Shown here one piece after another: positions 31,928-42,640 of a stretch of DNA of 64,000 bases. This stretch comes from Rhineura floridana (Eukaryota > Chordata > Lepidosauria > Squamata > Rhineuridae). The notes under the pieces were generated by a model. The model was not told where the DNA came from. It saw only the letters and a list, made by a program, of their open reading frames with translations, and did not search any database. Positions within the stretch are counted from its first letter, which is position 1. Each line of letters opens with the position of its first letter. The stretch is from NCBI RefSeq assembly GCF_030035675.1, contig NC_084483.1:146727425-146791424 (forward strand), given 5' to 3'. Made by a program: the position numbers and the translations under genes.

Positions 31928-34900
31928 CTGCTAAATAAGCCTTCTAAAGATAAATTAAAGTTAGTCTCCTGGAACATCGCAGGCTGGAGCAATAAGGCGA
32001 ATGATGTATATATTAATGATTTTTTGCGTTTGCATGATCTTATATTACTCCAAGAAACTTGGTCTGTGGGAGAAGTAAACTTAGATGGTTATACACCATA
32101 TCATAAGACAGCTACTAGGAGTCACAGCGGTGGTCGCCCAAAAGGTGGGCTCAGTATATATATTGCAACTTCGTTGGAAACTAGATTTATAAAGATGGGC
32201 TTGTTACATGAAATGGCCATGGCAATTCTATTAAAATTGCCAAATTACTCTATAATACTGATTAATGTATATATCCCCCCTTGTCGCAAAAAAAAAGCAT
32301 AGTTAGAAAGCAAATTGCTCTATTGGAAGTCCAATTAACAAATCTGACAACAACTTATCCGGAAATGTTAGTAATATTAACAGGTGATTTTAACGCCAGG
32401 ATGGGTCAATCGGATCCTGCCCTTTATGCTAAATATCATCAAATCCCACCAATTGATCCAAACAGCCAAAATATACCCCTGCGCCAATCAAAGGATAAAC
32501 AAACTAATTATGCGGGTTTTTGTTTAATGAACATGTCAACTAAATTAAATCTAGTTTTATTAAATGGTCGCACTAGAGGGGACTTAGAAGGGGAACTTAC
32601 CTTTTTTTCGTCCAGAGGCTCTTCGATGATTGATTTAATCTTTGTATCAGAAGAACTATTCCAATCGGTCAAAAACTGTAAAACTATGAATCGCCCTGAA
32701 AGTGACCACTCTCCTGTATCACTGGAAATTACTTGTAGAGACAAACATATTCATCTAGCACAACGCACGTTTGCGGATGTTAATGTTGAGATCCATCTGG
32801 CTAAGATCAGATGGGTGTCTAAACTAGAAAAAGTTATAACAGATAGTCTGAGTACCCCCGAAATACAGTCCATCAAAGGCCAACTCCTATCTCCCACCCT
32901 TTCGAAAGATCCCTTTCATGAGTTCCGGAATTTGATGGTTGCTTTACAAACTATCATTCTACAAAACCAAAGAGACCAACAAAAGGTAGTTTATCATAAA
33001 TCTAAACCTTGGTTCGACAAGGAATGTGGCGATACACGTAAAGAATTAATAGACATATATCATAGTTACAAGTCAAGTAGATCCTCATTCCATCTGCAAA
33101 TGTATTGTGATGCTAAGAAAAAATATAAAAGATTAATCAGGAAGAAAAAAGGGTTAGAAACCATAGAAATCTGGCAGAGGCTAACAAATGCGGCCAATAT
33201 GAAAAATTCAAGAGTTTTTTGGCGTTTAATCTTTCATCACTGGCCAAAGTCCTATGTATCAGCTAACTGCTTGATACCTCCATCTGTTTGGGAGGATTAT
33301 TTTTCAAGAATATACCATTCCAATAATGGCAAGATAATTGAGAACCATTATCGGTCAACCGAGGTTCCATCTTGGTCCTCTGTTACATCTGATGAAATCT
33401 TGGAACTTATTGGGCGATTAAAACCTAATAAAGCTCCAGGCCCTGACTATATTCCATCTGAGGTCTTTAAATCGAATGCCAACTGGTGGGCCCCCATCTT
33501 GGCGGTATTTTTCACCAATATTAATTCCTCAATGAGGATCCCTGCTGATTGGGGAGTGGCCCTTATTATTCCAATCTATAAGAAAGGGCCACACTCCAAT
33601 CCGACAAATTATAGACCAATAAGCTTACTCAACATCATTAGCAAATTATACGCTGCTCATCTTTATTCAAAGCTGAGCATGTGGCTGGATCAAAATGATA
33701 TTTTGGTCCTGGAGCAGGCAGGTTTTCGTCCACGACGCTCGATTATTGACCTTGCTTTGATTTTGCAGCACTTAGTTTCTAAATATGCAGGATTCAAAGG
33801 AGGGGCCCTATATACAGCATTTATAGACTTAAAAATGGCCTTCGATTCGGTTGACAGAGACAGACTATGGTCCAAACTAATTGACTTAGGAATAGATAAG
33901 CGACTACTTATACTGATACAAGGACTTCATACTAATACCACCCTACAAATAAGATGTAACTCCAAGGGTCACTTGACAAACCCCATTCCAACGTATAGAG
34001 GGGTTAAGCAGGGTTGCATTTTGGCACCCCTGCTGTTTAACATTTATATAAATGATGTCATGTCTAGTTTGGCTTCTATCTCCTCACATTCACCGATACT
34101 AGCTGGTAGGCCGCTGAATGTTCTTTTTTACGCTGATGACATGGTATTACTATCAAGGACCCCAATAGGCCTAAAACGTTTATTGTCGAAATTAGCCTCC
34201 TATTGTACCTCGGAATTACTGACAATAAACCATCAAAAAACAAAAGTAATGGTCTTTACAAAAAAAAAAAACCAACCATCGTTGGCACATAGACGGCCAG
34301 GAAATTGACCAGGTTAAATCCTTTAAATATCTTGGAATAACCTTCCAAGCTACAGGGAGTCATCAACTGCATACTAAACAGGCGGTGCTCAATGCTAAAA
34401 AAAACATCAAAAGCCCTCCTAACCTTCTTTTACTCTAAGGGAGGCCAAGCCATCCTACCTGCCATAAAAAATTTTAACTCTAAAATTATCCCCCAGCTGA
34501 CATTTGGGTCTCAGGTGTGCTGTAAGGATAATTTAAACGAACTAGAAACAGTGCAAAATAGTTTTCTAAGGTCTATTATGGTTGTTCCCTTTTGTGTCCC
34601 TAATTGTGTACTGAGACTAGACGTGGGTGTCCAAACCATTGAATCTCGAATATGGCTGAATAAGATTTCCACATGGTTAAAACTTATTCTTGAGCCGATT
34701 GGACTAACCCCCCTTATGTTGAGGGACAACCATAATTCCAAATGGGCTAAAGCGATCCAAGATAAAGTATTAAAGATTGGCTTTTCTATACAAGCTATCC
34801 TTGCCATGGGCTTTGATACCGCGCGGATGAATATTAGTCAGAGGATAAAAGACATTGATGTCCAACTCCAACAAATGCTCATAAAAAAACAAAGATGCAA

Positions 34901-35285
34901 TTTAAGCTTTTTGAGGCCAATGCCCTATTTATCCGATTTAACCTTTCCCAAACATCGCAAGGCCTTCACATGGATGAGATTAAACGTTCTTCCCTCAGCG
35001 CTTCTAGTTGGCAGATTCAACAAGATTCCGTATCAAGAGAGATTGTGCCCATGTGGGTCAGGAGAGATCGAGACCAACGCACATGTCCTATTCCGCTGTC
35101 CATTCTATTGTGCCCAGAGACTCCATTTAATCTCTCCCCTTTTAGAACCCTTTGAAATTAAACCTGAATCTTTTTGGCTGGACTACCTGCTCAGCGATCA
35201 CTCGCCTGCGATAACTTTATCAGTCGCCAAGTATAGTTTAGCGGTACTAAACCATAGGAAAGTAACCCTAAATAACCCGGTTTAA
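31928..35285 (+). pseudogene. I-like LINE ORF2: AP endonuclease, reverse transcriptase, C-terminal Cys/His region; three frameshifts
   Basis: Endonuclease motifs: VSWNIAGW (about 31966), LLQETW (about 32045), TGDFNARMG, ESDHSPV. Reverse transcriptase motifs: LKPNKAPGPDYIPSEV, TNYRPISLLNIISKLY, FIDLKMAFDSVDRDRLW, YRGVKQGCILAPLLFN, FYADDMVLLS (YADD at 34129-34140). The C-terminal region contains CPCGSGEIETNAHVLFRC (CxC...HxxxxC). The frame shifts at 32287-32295 (A9), 34260-34271 (A12) and about 34396-34403 (A8), leaving open pieces 31928-32302, 32281-34308 and 34392-35285. No other stop occurs, and the catalytic residues are intact. No ATG precedes the endonuclease in its frame; the first is at 32195. 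No RNase H domain is recognised. Confidence 0.85.
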
Positions 35286-35586
35286 TTTTATTCTGATTTT
35301 AATTTTACCCTCAAGTTTTAACCTATGCAGTTTTAATTAAATATATTTATTATAGTTAAACGATTTTGTGGTTTTAGCCCTTAAGGTTTTGTATAGGAGC
35401 TAATCCTTATATTTATTTGTCCAGTTTTGTCAAAAATTAAATCCGATCTAACTCCTATCGTTAATGAGTTTTAAATCGCATCTGTCTCAATGAAATTGTA
35501 GCGGTTTAATAATCAGTCTTTTTGCTGTTTGTTTGTATTTTTGCTACCTGGTCTAATGACTGTAATAAAGAATTCTGATTCTGATT
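35286..35586 (+). other. 3' UTR and gattct-type tail of the I-like LINE
   Basis: About 300 AT-rich non-coding bases with a polyadenylation-like aataaa, closing with aattctgattctgattctg. The hexanucleotide tail in place of poly(A) suggests target-primed priming on a short repeat. Confidence 0.75.
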
Positions 35587-35600
35587 CTGTTCCACCTCCC
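35587..35600 (+). repeat. Right target-site duplication of the I-like LINE
   Basis: Exact copy of the 14 bases at 24035-24048. Confidence 0.9.
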
Positions 35601-35721
35601 AAGAATTCTAGGGAAAAATGTTCACACACAATTGACATATCTAGTAACATAACTAAAGGACAAAGCTCATAGCTCTAATGCTACTGGTGGAAGTATAACA
35701 TGAAGAATTTCCAGAGGGGTA

Positions 35722-35830
35722 GTCTTACAGCACGACAAAAATGAACAAATTTATTACGGCATACGCTTTTGTGGACTACAGTCTACTTAATCACATGCAC
35801 AAAGTGTATATCCTGAGTGACAGGCACATA
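35722..35830. repeat. Interspersed repeat fragment (aacaaatttatta...gcttttgtgg type)
   Basis: gaacaaatttattacggcat, acgcttttgtggactacagt and ctacttaatcacatgcac match a short repeat I have seen across reptile DNA. I cannot name its family. Confidence 0.4.
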
Positions 35831-35961
35831 TATACATGGTTGGGTCGGTGAGGGATTATAAAAAGTGAGGTCAGAGGGAAATGGAATGCAGAAAAGTACA
35901 GACAGGAATAATGACATACAACAATAGTAATTCACAAAACAGTTTCTGGTGACACAGACAT

Positions 35962-36890
35962 CATAAGAACATAAGGAGAGACTGCTGCATCAGACCAGTG
36001 GCCCATTTAGTCTAGCATCCTATTCTCACAGTGGCCAATCAGTTGCCCATGAGAAGTCTGCAAGCAGGACCTGAGTGCAAAGAGCAATCTCCCCTCCTGC
36101 GGTTTCTAGCAACTGGTATTTGGAAGCATACAGCCTCCACTTATGGAGGCAAAGCATAGCCATCATGGCTTGTGGCCACTAATAACCTTTTCCTTCATGA
36201 ATTTGTCTAATCCTTCTTTAAAGCTATCCAAGTTGGTGGCCATCACTGCCTCTTGTGGGAACAAATTCCATAGTTTAACTACGTGCCATGTGAAGAAGTA
36301 CTTTCTTTTGTTTGTCCTGAATCTTTCAACATTCAGCTTCATTGGATGTCCACAAGCTCTAGTGTTACGAGAGAGGGAGAAAAACTTTTCTCTATCCACT
36401 TTCTCCATGCCATGCACAATTTTATACACTTCTCTCATGTCACCTCTTACTCACCTTTTCTCTAAACTAAAAAGCCCCAAATGCTGCAACCTTTTCTCAT
36501 AGGGGAGTCACTCTCCTTGATCATATTGGTTGCCCTTTTCCGAAGCTTTTCCAGCTCTACAATATCCTTCTTAAGGTGCAGCAGCTAGAACTGTACACAG
36601 TATTCCAAATGTGGCCACAGTATGATATCAGCAGTTTTATTTTCTATACCTTTACCAATAATCCCTTTCAATACCTTTACCAATATGGGATTTGCCTTTT
36701 TCACAGCCACTACCCACTGGGTCAACATCTTCATTTAGCTAGCCACTACAGTCCCAAGGTCTCATTCCTGCTCAGTCACCACTAGTTCAAACCCAATGAG
36801 GGTATATGTGAAATTAAGATTTTTTGCTCCAATATGCATAATTTTACACTTGTTTACATTTAATTGCATTTGCCATTCTACCTTATAAAA
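35962..36890 (-). mobile_element. CR1 LINE, C-terminal ORF2 and 3' UTR, broken; outer part of a nest
   Basis: The minus strand encodes MREVYKIVHGMEKVDREKFF, then KYFFTWHVVKLWNLFPQEAV, and upstream VNKCKIMHIGAKNLNFTYTL, in different frames. It is older than the 24.5-29.7 kb copy. Homology stops at about 36890, just inside EWQMQ, where an L1 fragment begins in the opposite orientation, and resumes at about 38070. Confidence 0.9.
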
Positions 36891-38068
36891 TATTTGTGGA
36901 TATATTAACTCCTCATTATCTAACACTGATAAATGAATCAATGCAACAAAGAAAACTACCAGCATCATGGTCAGAAGCCATTATTAAAGTTATATTAAAA
37001 CCAAACAAAGATCCCATCTTGCCGAAATCATATAGGCCAATTTCATTATTAAATCAAAATGCAAAAATATGGACCACCATTATAGCAAAAAGGCTTAATA
37101 ATATAATACCAAGCTACATTAAGCAAGACCAAACGGGATTCATAAAAAATAGGAAACTACAACATAACATTAAAAAAATTGTTGATTGCATAGAAATAAG
37201 TCAAAAGCAAAACTTACAAGTGTTATTTTTGTTCTTAGATGCAGAGAAAGCATTTGACAGGGTGGAATGGTCATTTCTGATTAGAACCCTACAAGAAATG
37301 AACTTGGGAGGGATATTTAAATCCTGGATAGAATTAATATCTCAGAAACCCACAGCAAATTATATGTTAATAATCAAGTATCAAAACCTATTTGGCTGAA
37401 ACATGGAACTCGTCAGGGATGCCCACTCTTGCCATTATTATTTGCTATTTTTTTGGAACCATTAGCAACATTAATAAGAAATAACAAACAAATAACAGGA
37501 GTCAAATACGGTATGGAGGAATTTAAAATAAACTTATATGCAGATGATATAGCTTTAACTTTAACAAACCCAGCAATATCTATTGAAAGCTCTTTTAAGG
37601 TATTACAACTATATAGTGAAGCATCTGGATATAAAATAAATATAGATAAATCTGAGTGCTTTGGAGTTAATATACAGAAAAGGCTAATAGAAGAACAGCT
37701 AAAGGAGATGGGTTTACAATGGGAAGATAAACCAATAAGATACTTAGGCATTTGGCTACATCCTAATCTTCAAATAATCAAAGATTATAATTATAAAAGA
37801 TTGCTTAAACAGATTGAGGAAGATTTAAATAAATGGGGAAAATTACAACTGTCATGGCTAGGAAAAATAGCAGCTATATCCATGATGATCCTACCTAAGA
37901 TTTTATTTATTTTTATGACCTTACCATTAGAAATAGAAAGCTACGAACTTATTCAAATACAGAAAAAAATATTGAAATTTATCTGGTCAAACAAGCCAAG
38001 TAGAACAGCAAATGAACATATGCATCAAAAAATTAGTAATGGAGGACTCGGAGTACCCAACATTATTA
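36891..38068 (+). mobile_element. L1 LINE fragment, reverse transcriptase domain, one frameshift
   Basis: Encodes SYRPISLLNQNAKIWTTIIA, DQTGFIKNRKLQHN, FLDAEKAFDRVEW, HGTRQGCPLLPLLFAIFLEP, INLYADDIALTLTNPAIS (YADD at 37537-37548) and RYLGIWLHPN, typical of L1-clade ORF2. Open pieces are 36896-37399 and 37429-38199. A single one-base deletion near 37365 (expected ANLYVNNQ, read ANYMLII) accounts for the split. Endonuclease, 5' UTR, C-terminus and poly(A) are all missing, so it is truncated at both ends and lies inside a CR1. Confidence 0.9.
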
Positions 38069-38160
38069 GGCGAACTCACTGCTCATTTATGAACATGTTT
38101 AAAAGCACAGGTCCCAACACTGGTCCTTGGGGGACTCCACTTTCTACATCCCTCCTGTAT
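38069..38160 (-). mobile_element. CR1 LINE, continuation upstream of the L1 insertion
   Basis: The minus strand gives VESGVPQGPVLGPVLLNMFI, the CR1 reverse transcriptase motif that precedes FADD. About 100 bases of CR1, including FADD, are absent between here and 36890. Confidence 0.8.
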
Positions 38161-38756
38161 CCTGGCATTGGTAAACTGCAAATACCCCAAGAAGAATAAA
38201 ATATTTTGGAGATATAAGGTAGTCTTATTATACTGCCACAACAGTGGCTGTATACTATAGCCAGCATTGTTTTTTTGCATTCCGCCATGTTAAATTGAAA
38301 ATACCCTATGCCGTTCTGATGCTTCCCATAAGCTCATTTCAAAACAAAACCTTACAAAACTTATAGTCCTGAACTCAGAAACGCTTGTTTAACAACCCCC
38401 TAAATTTTCATGGTGATACACAAAACACTCAGAGAGAATCAAGAGTTCAAAGTGTAAAACAAGAGAGAAAAAATCCAGACCCCTATAGGACTTTTTTCTG
38501 TTAGTGGTCTCCTAATTTGTTGAAATTAATTAAAAATCAGCCATGTTCAAAGAATACCTGTAATCCTATTACTGCACCTGCCCCATACTCTGACCTTCAT
38601 CTTCTGCAGTTTAAAAGTTTAAAAAATGCCTGGCTGATTTTTAATTAATATAAGAAATTTAACATTGAAGTCTATTATAGCATCGGGCATGCTCAGTAAG
38701 AACCGCCAGTGTTCTAAAAGCCAGACTCACAGCTGCTTGGCTTGGCTAATCAGGTG
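38161..38756. other. No recognised feature
   Basis: Unassigned sequence. Confidence 0.4.
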
Positions 38757-39065
38757 GCCACACCCATGCCAGACATTTATTTCACTTTAAACAGTCATAG
38801 CTTCCCCCAAAGAATCCCGGGAAGTGTAGTTTGTAAAGGGTGCTGAGAGTTGTTACGAGACTCCTAGTCCCCTTACAGAGCTCCAGGGGCCAGAGTGGTT
38901 GAACAGGCAGCCCCTCTTCTGGGGATTGTAGCTCTGTGAGGGGAATAGGGTCTCTCCTAGCAACTCTCAACACCCTTCACAAACTACACTTCCCAGGATT
39001 ATTTGGGAGAAGCCATGATTGTCTAAAGTGAAATAAAGGTCTGGTGTGGATGTAGCCAGGGACAG
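38757..39065. mobile_element. Palindromic MITE with ~130-bp inverted arms
   Basis: The left arm reads tttatttcactttaaacagt, catagcttcccccaaagaat and gggaagtgtagtttgtaaag. The right arm carries the complement: cacaaactacacttcccagg, gaagccatgattgtctaaag, tgaaataaaggtctgg. The centre is near 38915. There is no coding sequence. The long arms indicate a foldback-type non-autonomous DNA transposon. Confidence 0.8.
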
Positions 39066-39296
39066 CTTTGGTTTAAATGTGGGTGAGAGACTACATAGAT
39101 TGCTAGGATGAATAATGAGAGAAATATTTTCTAGGTTAGATGCTCTGTAGAAACAGCTGTAACACAGGAAAGAAGCAAAGTAAGAAGAACACCAACAAAT
39201 ATAGAAAAATATAATTCTCCATCTTTGGAGATGGCAGGTGTTGCCACCACTCACCATATACAAAGAGGCACGTTACCAAATTCTTCCAAGCTATAT

Positions 39297-39525
39297 AGGA
39301 AATGGATTGGACTGTGAAAGACCAACCCAAATTATGTTTGCATTTTGACAAATTTGTAGGGCAGTCCAATATCTCAGAGAGGAGATCAGGTCTCCTGCTC
39401 CCCTGGTGCATTCACTATAGCTGCCCAATTCCTCTGCTTTTTAAAGTTTGATAGACATATCTGTTGGCTATAGGTACATTCTTAAACCACAAGGGTTTTT
39501 TGCCTATTAGTCAATATTTATTCTA
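39297..39525 (-). repeat. Unclassified interspersed repeat (copy 2, inverted)
   Basis: Complement of the repeat at 4150-4345: cattttgacaaatttgtagg, cccctggtgcattcacta and ggctataggtacattctta. The two copies are 35 kb apart in opposite orientation. Confidence 0.75.
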
Positions 39526-40784
39526 AATAGTTCAGTTGTTGTTTGGGGGGGAAATGTTGAGGGGCTGAAGACAGAGTTGGCTGAGGAGAGGTGAACTATT
39601 TCTTCACAATACTAAACTGCAAGAAGTGCACTTTCATGTAGCAACAAGGGGGGAAGCCAACAACTAGGAAGTAGCTCTCCTCCACATAGTCATAGGCCTT
39701 TAATTGTTACAGCAGATTGATGCGAAAATGCGAAAATGGACGAATAACCTTCAGGCCTGAATAAGATGCAGTGGGGGAAAATGAAGCCTCATATGATTGG
39801 CTAGCCTATCATTACTCTCACTTGGGGGGACAAGTCAACCACATTTGCTGACTAGTGTCTGATTCACTGAATTGTGCCACTTTAGATTGCATATCTGGGT
39901 ACACGTGTCTGAACACTGTCCCAATTTGCCTGCCTCCAGCGGGCTACAATTACAACTGTGTTTGCCCCAATTCTCTTCATGGGTAGTCAATCATAGCTTT
40001 TAAATTTGTGAGCACCTCTGATCAATTGCTTGTAGGATCTCTACTTTTTATTCCAACCTTATAAGCATAAACATGTCCTGGGTATAAGTTGCAGTATGGG
40101 AAGTATGGGAAGAACTGCAGGTCACAGCTTATCCTCTGCAACCTATGCCAATGCGCAATCATGAAAACCTGCCTCAATCAGCCTCAAGGTTTACCTTGTG
40201 GGATATGACAGAAGATATTTCATAGCAACTGACAAGAAGGTAAATGCATGCATGGCTTTGTTTGCAACAGCCAGCAAATGGCTTCTCACATCCACCTCTC
40301 CAAATGTAACAGAAGGGAGCCTGTCTCTTTGTCCCCATGCCACAAGAAGACTCGTGAAACATGACATTGATGTGAGTATTATATTTATTATAATTCAACA
40401 GTTTTTGAATCAGAGTTAACATGCATCCAATCAACCAAATTATTAAACATGGACAGGTGAGGAATTAAACTATTCTGGCAGAGAATGTATTACAGCTGGT
40501 AGCTGTGGCTTCCCAGCCAAGGATTGGACTAACTCTCCCTCCTTGCTGGGTGAGCCTTGGGTGTGGATCCCCCATGCACATCCTGGTGCCAGTATACTTA
40601 TGTTCACCCTATGCACATGACAGGCCACAAGGGGCATCTCCCAGTTCCCTGCAGACCTGAAGGCCTGCCAGAGTCCTGAAGGGTGTCCTTACCCAGTAAT
40701 ACCTCAGTATGCCTACATCTCTTTCCCCAAAATTCCTCACCTACCCAAATTTGATGCTACAAGAGATGAATAGCTCACACTATT
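39526..40784. other. No recognised feature
   Basis: Unassigned sequence. The part near 40.5-40.78 kb could be the flank or terminal region of the DIRS fossil that follows, but I cannot define its end. Confidence 0.35.
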
Positions 40785-41605
40785 CTGCACCTCATCCCAC
40801 AAACCTTAACAGACCGGCCAATCCTTTGGGCAAATCCTCCAACAACATATCACATCCTAATTCTAACAGATGAACCCTATTGTCCCTAAATAATTGGAAA
40901 CACCAAAGCAAAACCTCGGACGTGGAATATAACCCAACCCTTTCGCGAGGATAAATTTCCTCACTCATCTGGTCACACATGCATCCCAACCAGCAAATCA
41001 CCATCTGCCACTGCGGATAGTGGGCCAACCTCAATACCGAATGTTACCTTTGAATGCTACAGATCACCATCTGCCAATAGCCCTTATTTCAGATGATGGA
41101 AGGCCCACTAGAGCTGCAGCAGTATGCAAAAAGAATGTAGGCCTATGTGAAAAGAATGTAGGCCAAAAGCCACTAGTTCATGGCCACAGATCAGCAAAGC
41201 TCGCTTGAGAACTTCCCCAAACTGACATTGTGTAAGCAGGGACCCATCATGGTGAACAAAGAGGTATCCTTGGCCAGGAGGCTGCACTTCAAGGTACACA
41301 TGCAAGGCAGCAACCAGGCACAGCAGAAAAATCAGGCAAGGGCCCAAGGGAATTAGCTTCCCCTTGCCCTTTTTGATCTGTCTTGGACTTCTGGAGGGTG
41401 AGGCGGGCTGCCAAATCAGCTAAGCCACAATCATTAAGCAGGAGGATTCTGGAAGAAAGGTCTGTCTTGGAACTAGACAGCAACTGGCTAGGGTGAAAGG
41501 CTCCATAGAATGCTGTAAGGACAGCCACTGAGAAGAGAGTTACCTCACATGAAGATGCACAGAGGCAATGAAATTGTGGAAGAAGCTGCAAAATAATAGG
41601 AGTTA
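40785..41605 (-). mobile_element. DIRS-type tyrosine-recombinase retroelement fossil, recombinase part
   Basis: Minus-strand pieces resemble the tyrosine recombinase of vertebrate DIRS elements: AVLTAFYGAFHPSQLLSSSK, LFVHHDGSLLTQCQFGEVLK and a GLHSFHIG segment matching the conserved HSFRIG-like box. The copy is broken in several places and clearly old. Its gag-like part lies on the other side of a CR1 insertion. Confidence 0.65.
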
Positions 41606-41614
41606 AAGTCCTCC

Positions 41615-42482
41615 TATATTGCTATATTTCAACCTCAAGGGCAGCCCATGGAACCTTACTTACCATTGTTCTGAGTTTATTAAAATTGGCTTTCCTGAGG
41701 TCTAGGGTCCACATATGGCTACTCTCAGCTTTTGCTTCCTTTAAAATCAAGAACTCTGGTTTAGCATGGTCACTTTTCCCCAGAGTTACCATAACTTTCA
41801 CTTCATCCAAGTCATCTCTGCTGGTTAGAATCAAGTCAAAGATAACTGATCCTCTAGCTTCCTCCACTTTCTGTAGGAGAAAGTTATCTCCCACACAAGT
41901 CAGGACTGTCTTAGAGGGGCCGTGTTTGGCAAAATTTGTCTCCCAGCAGATATCAGGGTAATTGAAGTCCCCCATTACTACTATATCATGTCGCCTTGAA
42001 ACATTGGCAATTCACTTTGCAAAAGTTTCATCCTCATCTTCTCCTTCATTGGGTGGTTGGTAGTAGACTCCAACTACCATGTTCCTTTTATTCCTTGCCC
42101 CATTAATTTTAATCCAGATATTCCAGGTGAGGTTACCAAGCTCATCTTTCTGTATTTCTGTGCAGGGATATACATTTTTATCATATAGCGAGACTCTGCA
42201 TCCCTTTCTATTCCTTCTGTTCTTTTTGAACAAGTTGTATCCTTCAATCACTGTATTCCAGTCATGTGAGTCATTCCACCAAGTTTCAGTTATACCTATC
42301 AAGTCGTATTTACTTACTCTTATTTAAGAGTTCAAGTTATTTACTTACTCTTATTTAAGAATTCGTCCTGTTTGTTTCCCATACTCTGGGCATTAGTATA
42401 CAAATATCGAAGACCATGTGATTTGTGGTCTGGCTTCCTTCCTACATTTTTATGAAGACTATTACTATTAATTATGTTTAGT
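41615..42482 (-). mobile_element. Old CR1, endonuclease region
   Basis: The minus strand encodes GITETWWNDSHDWNTVIEGY, VVGVYYQPPNE and MGDFNYPDICWETNFAK, then FDLILTSRDD and GKSDHA, i.e. CR1 ORF2 endonuclease motifs E, DxN and SDH. The frame is broken between pieces. This is a different, older CR1 subfamily than the 26-kb copy. It is interrupted by an L2 tail at 42485-42640 and continues as ORF1 beyond it. Confidence 0.85.
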
Positions 42483-42484
42483 AT

Positions 42485-42640
42485 ACGCTGACATTGTTTT
42501 AATTTTTAATAATTTTTAACTTTTTATATGTTTTATATTGATACATGTCTTGTACTTTGCTATTTCTTGTCTTGTGAACCGCCCAGAGAGCTTCGGCTAT
42601 GGGACGATCTATAAGTTTAATGAAATAAATAAAATACTGG
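42485..42640 (+). mobile_element. L2-type 3' end inserted in the old CR1
   Basis: Plus strand gtcttgtgaaccgcccagag, agcttcggctatgggacgat, ctataagtttaatgaaataa. Only the LINE 3' UTR is present, opposite in orientation to the CR1 it splits. Confidence 0.8.

Larger units (their letters stand above)
24049..35586 (+). mobile_element. Full-length I-superfamily (Ingi/Vingi-like) LINE, split by a CR1
   Basis: A two-ORF non-LTR retrotransposon of about 6.3 kb once the nested CR1 (about 24.49-29.66 kb) is subtracted. Its ends are set by a perfect 14-bp target duplication. The 5' UTR starts gaggagagcaaccaagatgg. ORF1 is at 29861-31927, ORF2 covers about 31928-35285, and the 3' end is aataaagaattctgattctg with a short gattct repeat tail instead of poly(A). 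The intact TSD and few lesions suggest a young insertion. Clade is inferred from the ORF2 style (GVKQGCILAPLLFN, YADDMVLLSRTPIGLKR, CPCGSGEIETNAHVLFRC) and remembered reptile homologues; Vingi versus another I-group clade is not settled. Confidence 0.85.
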
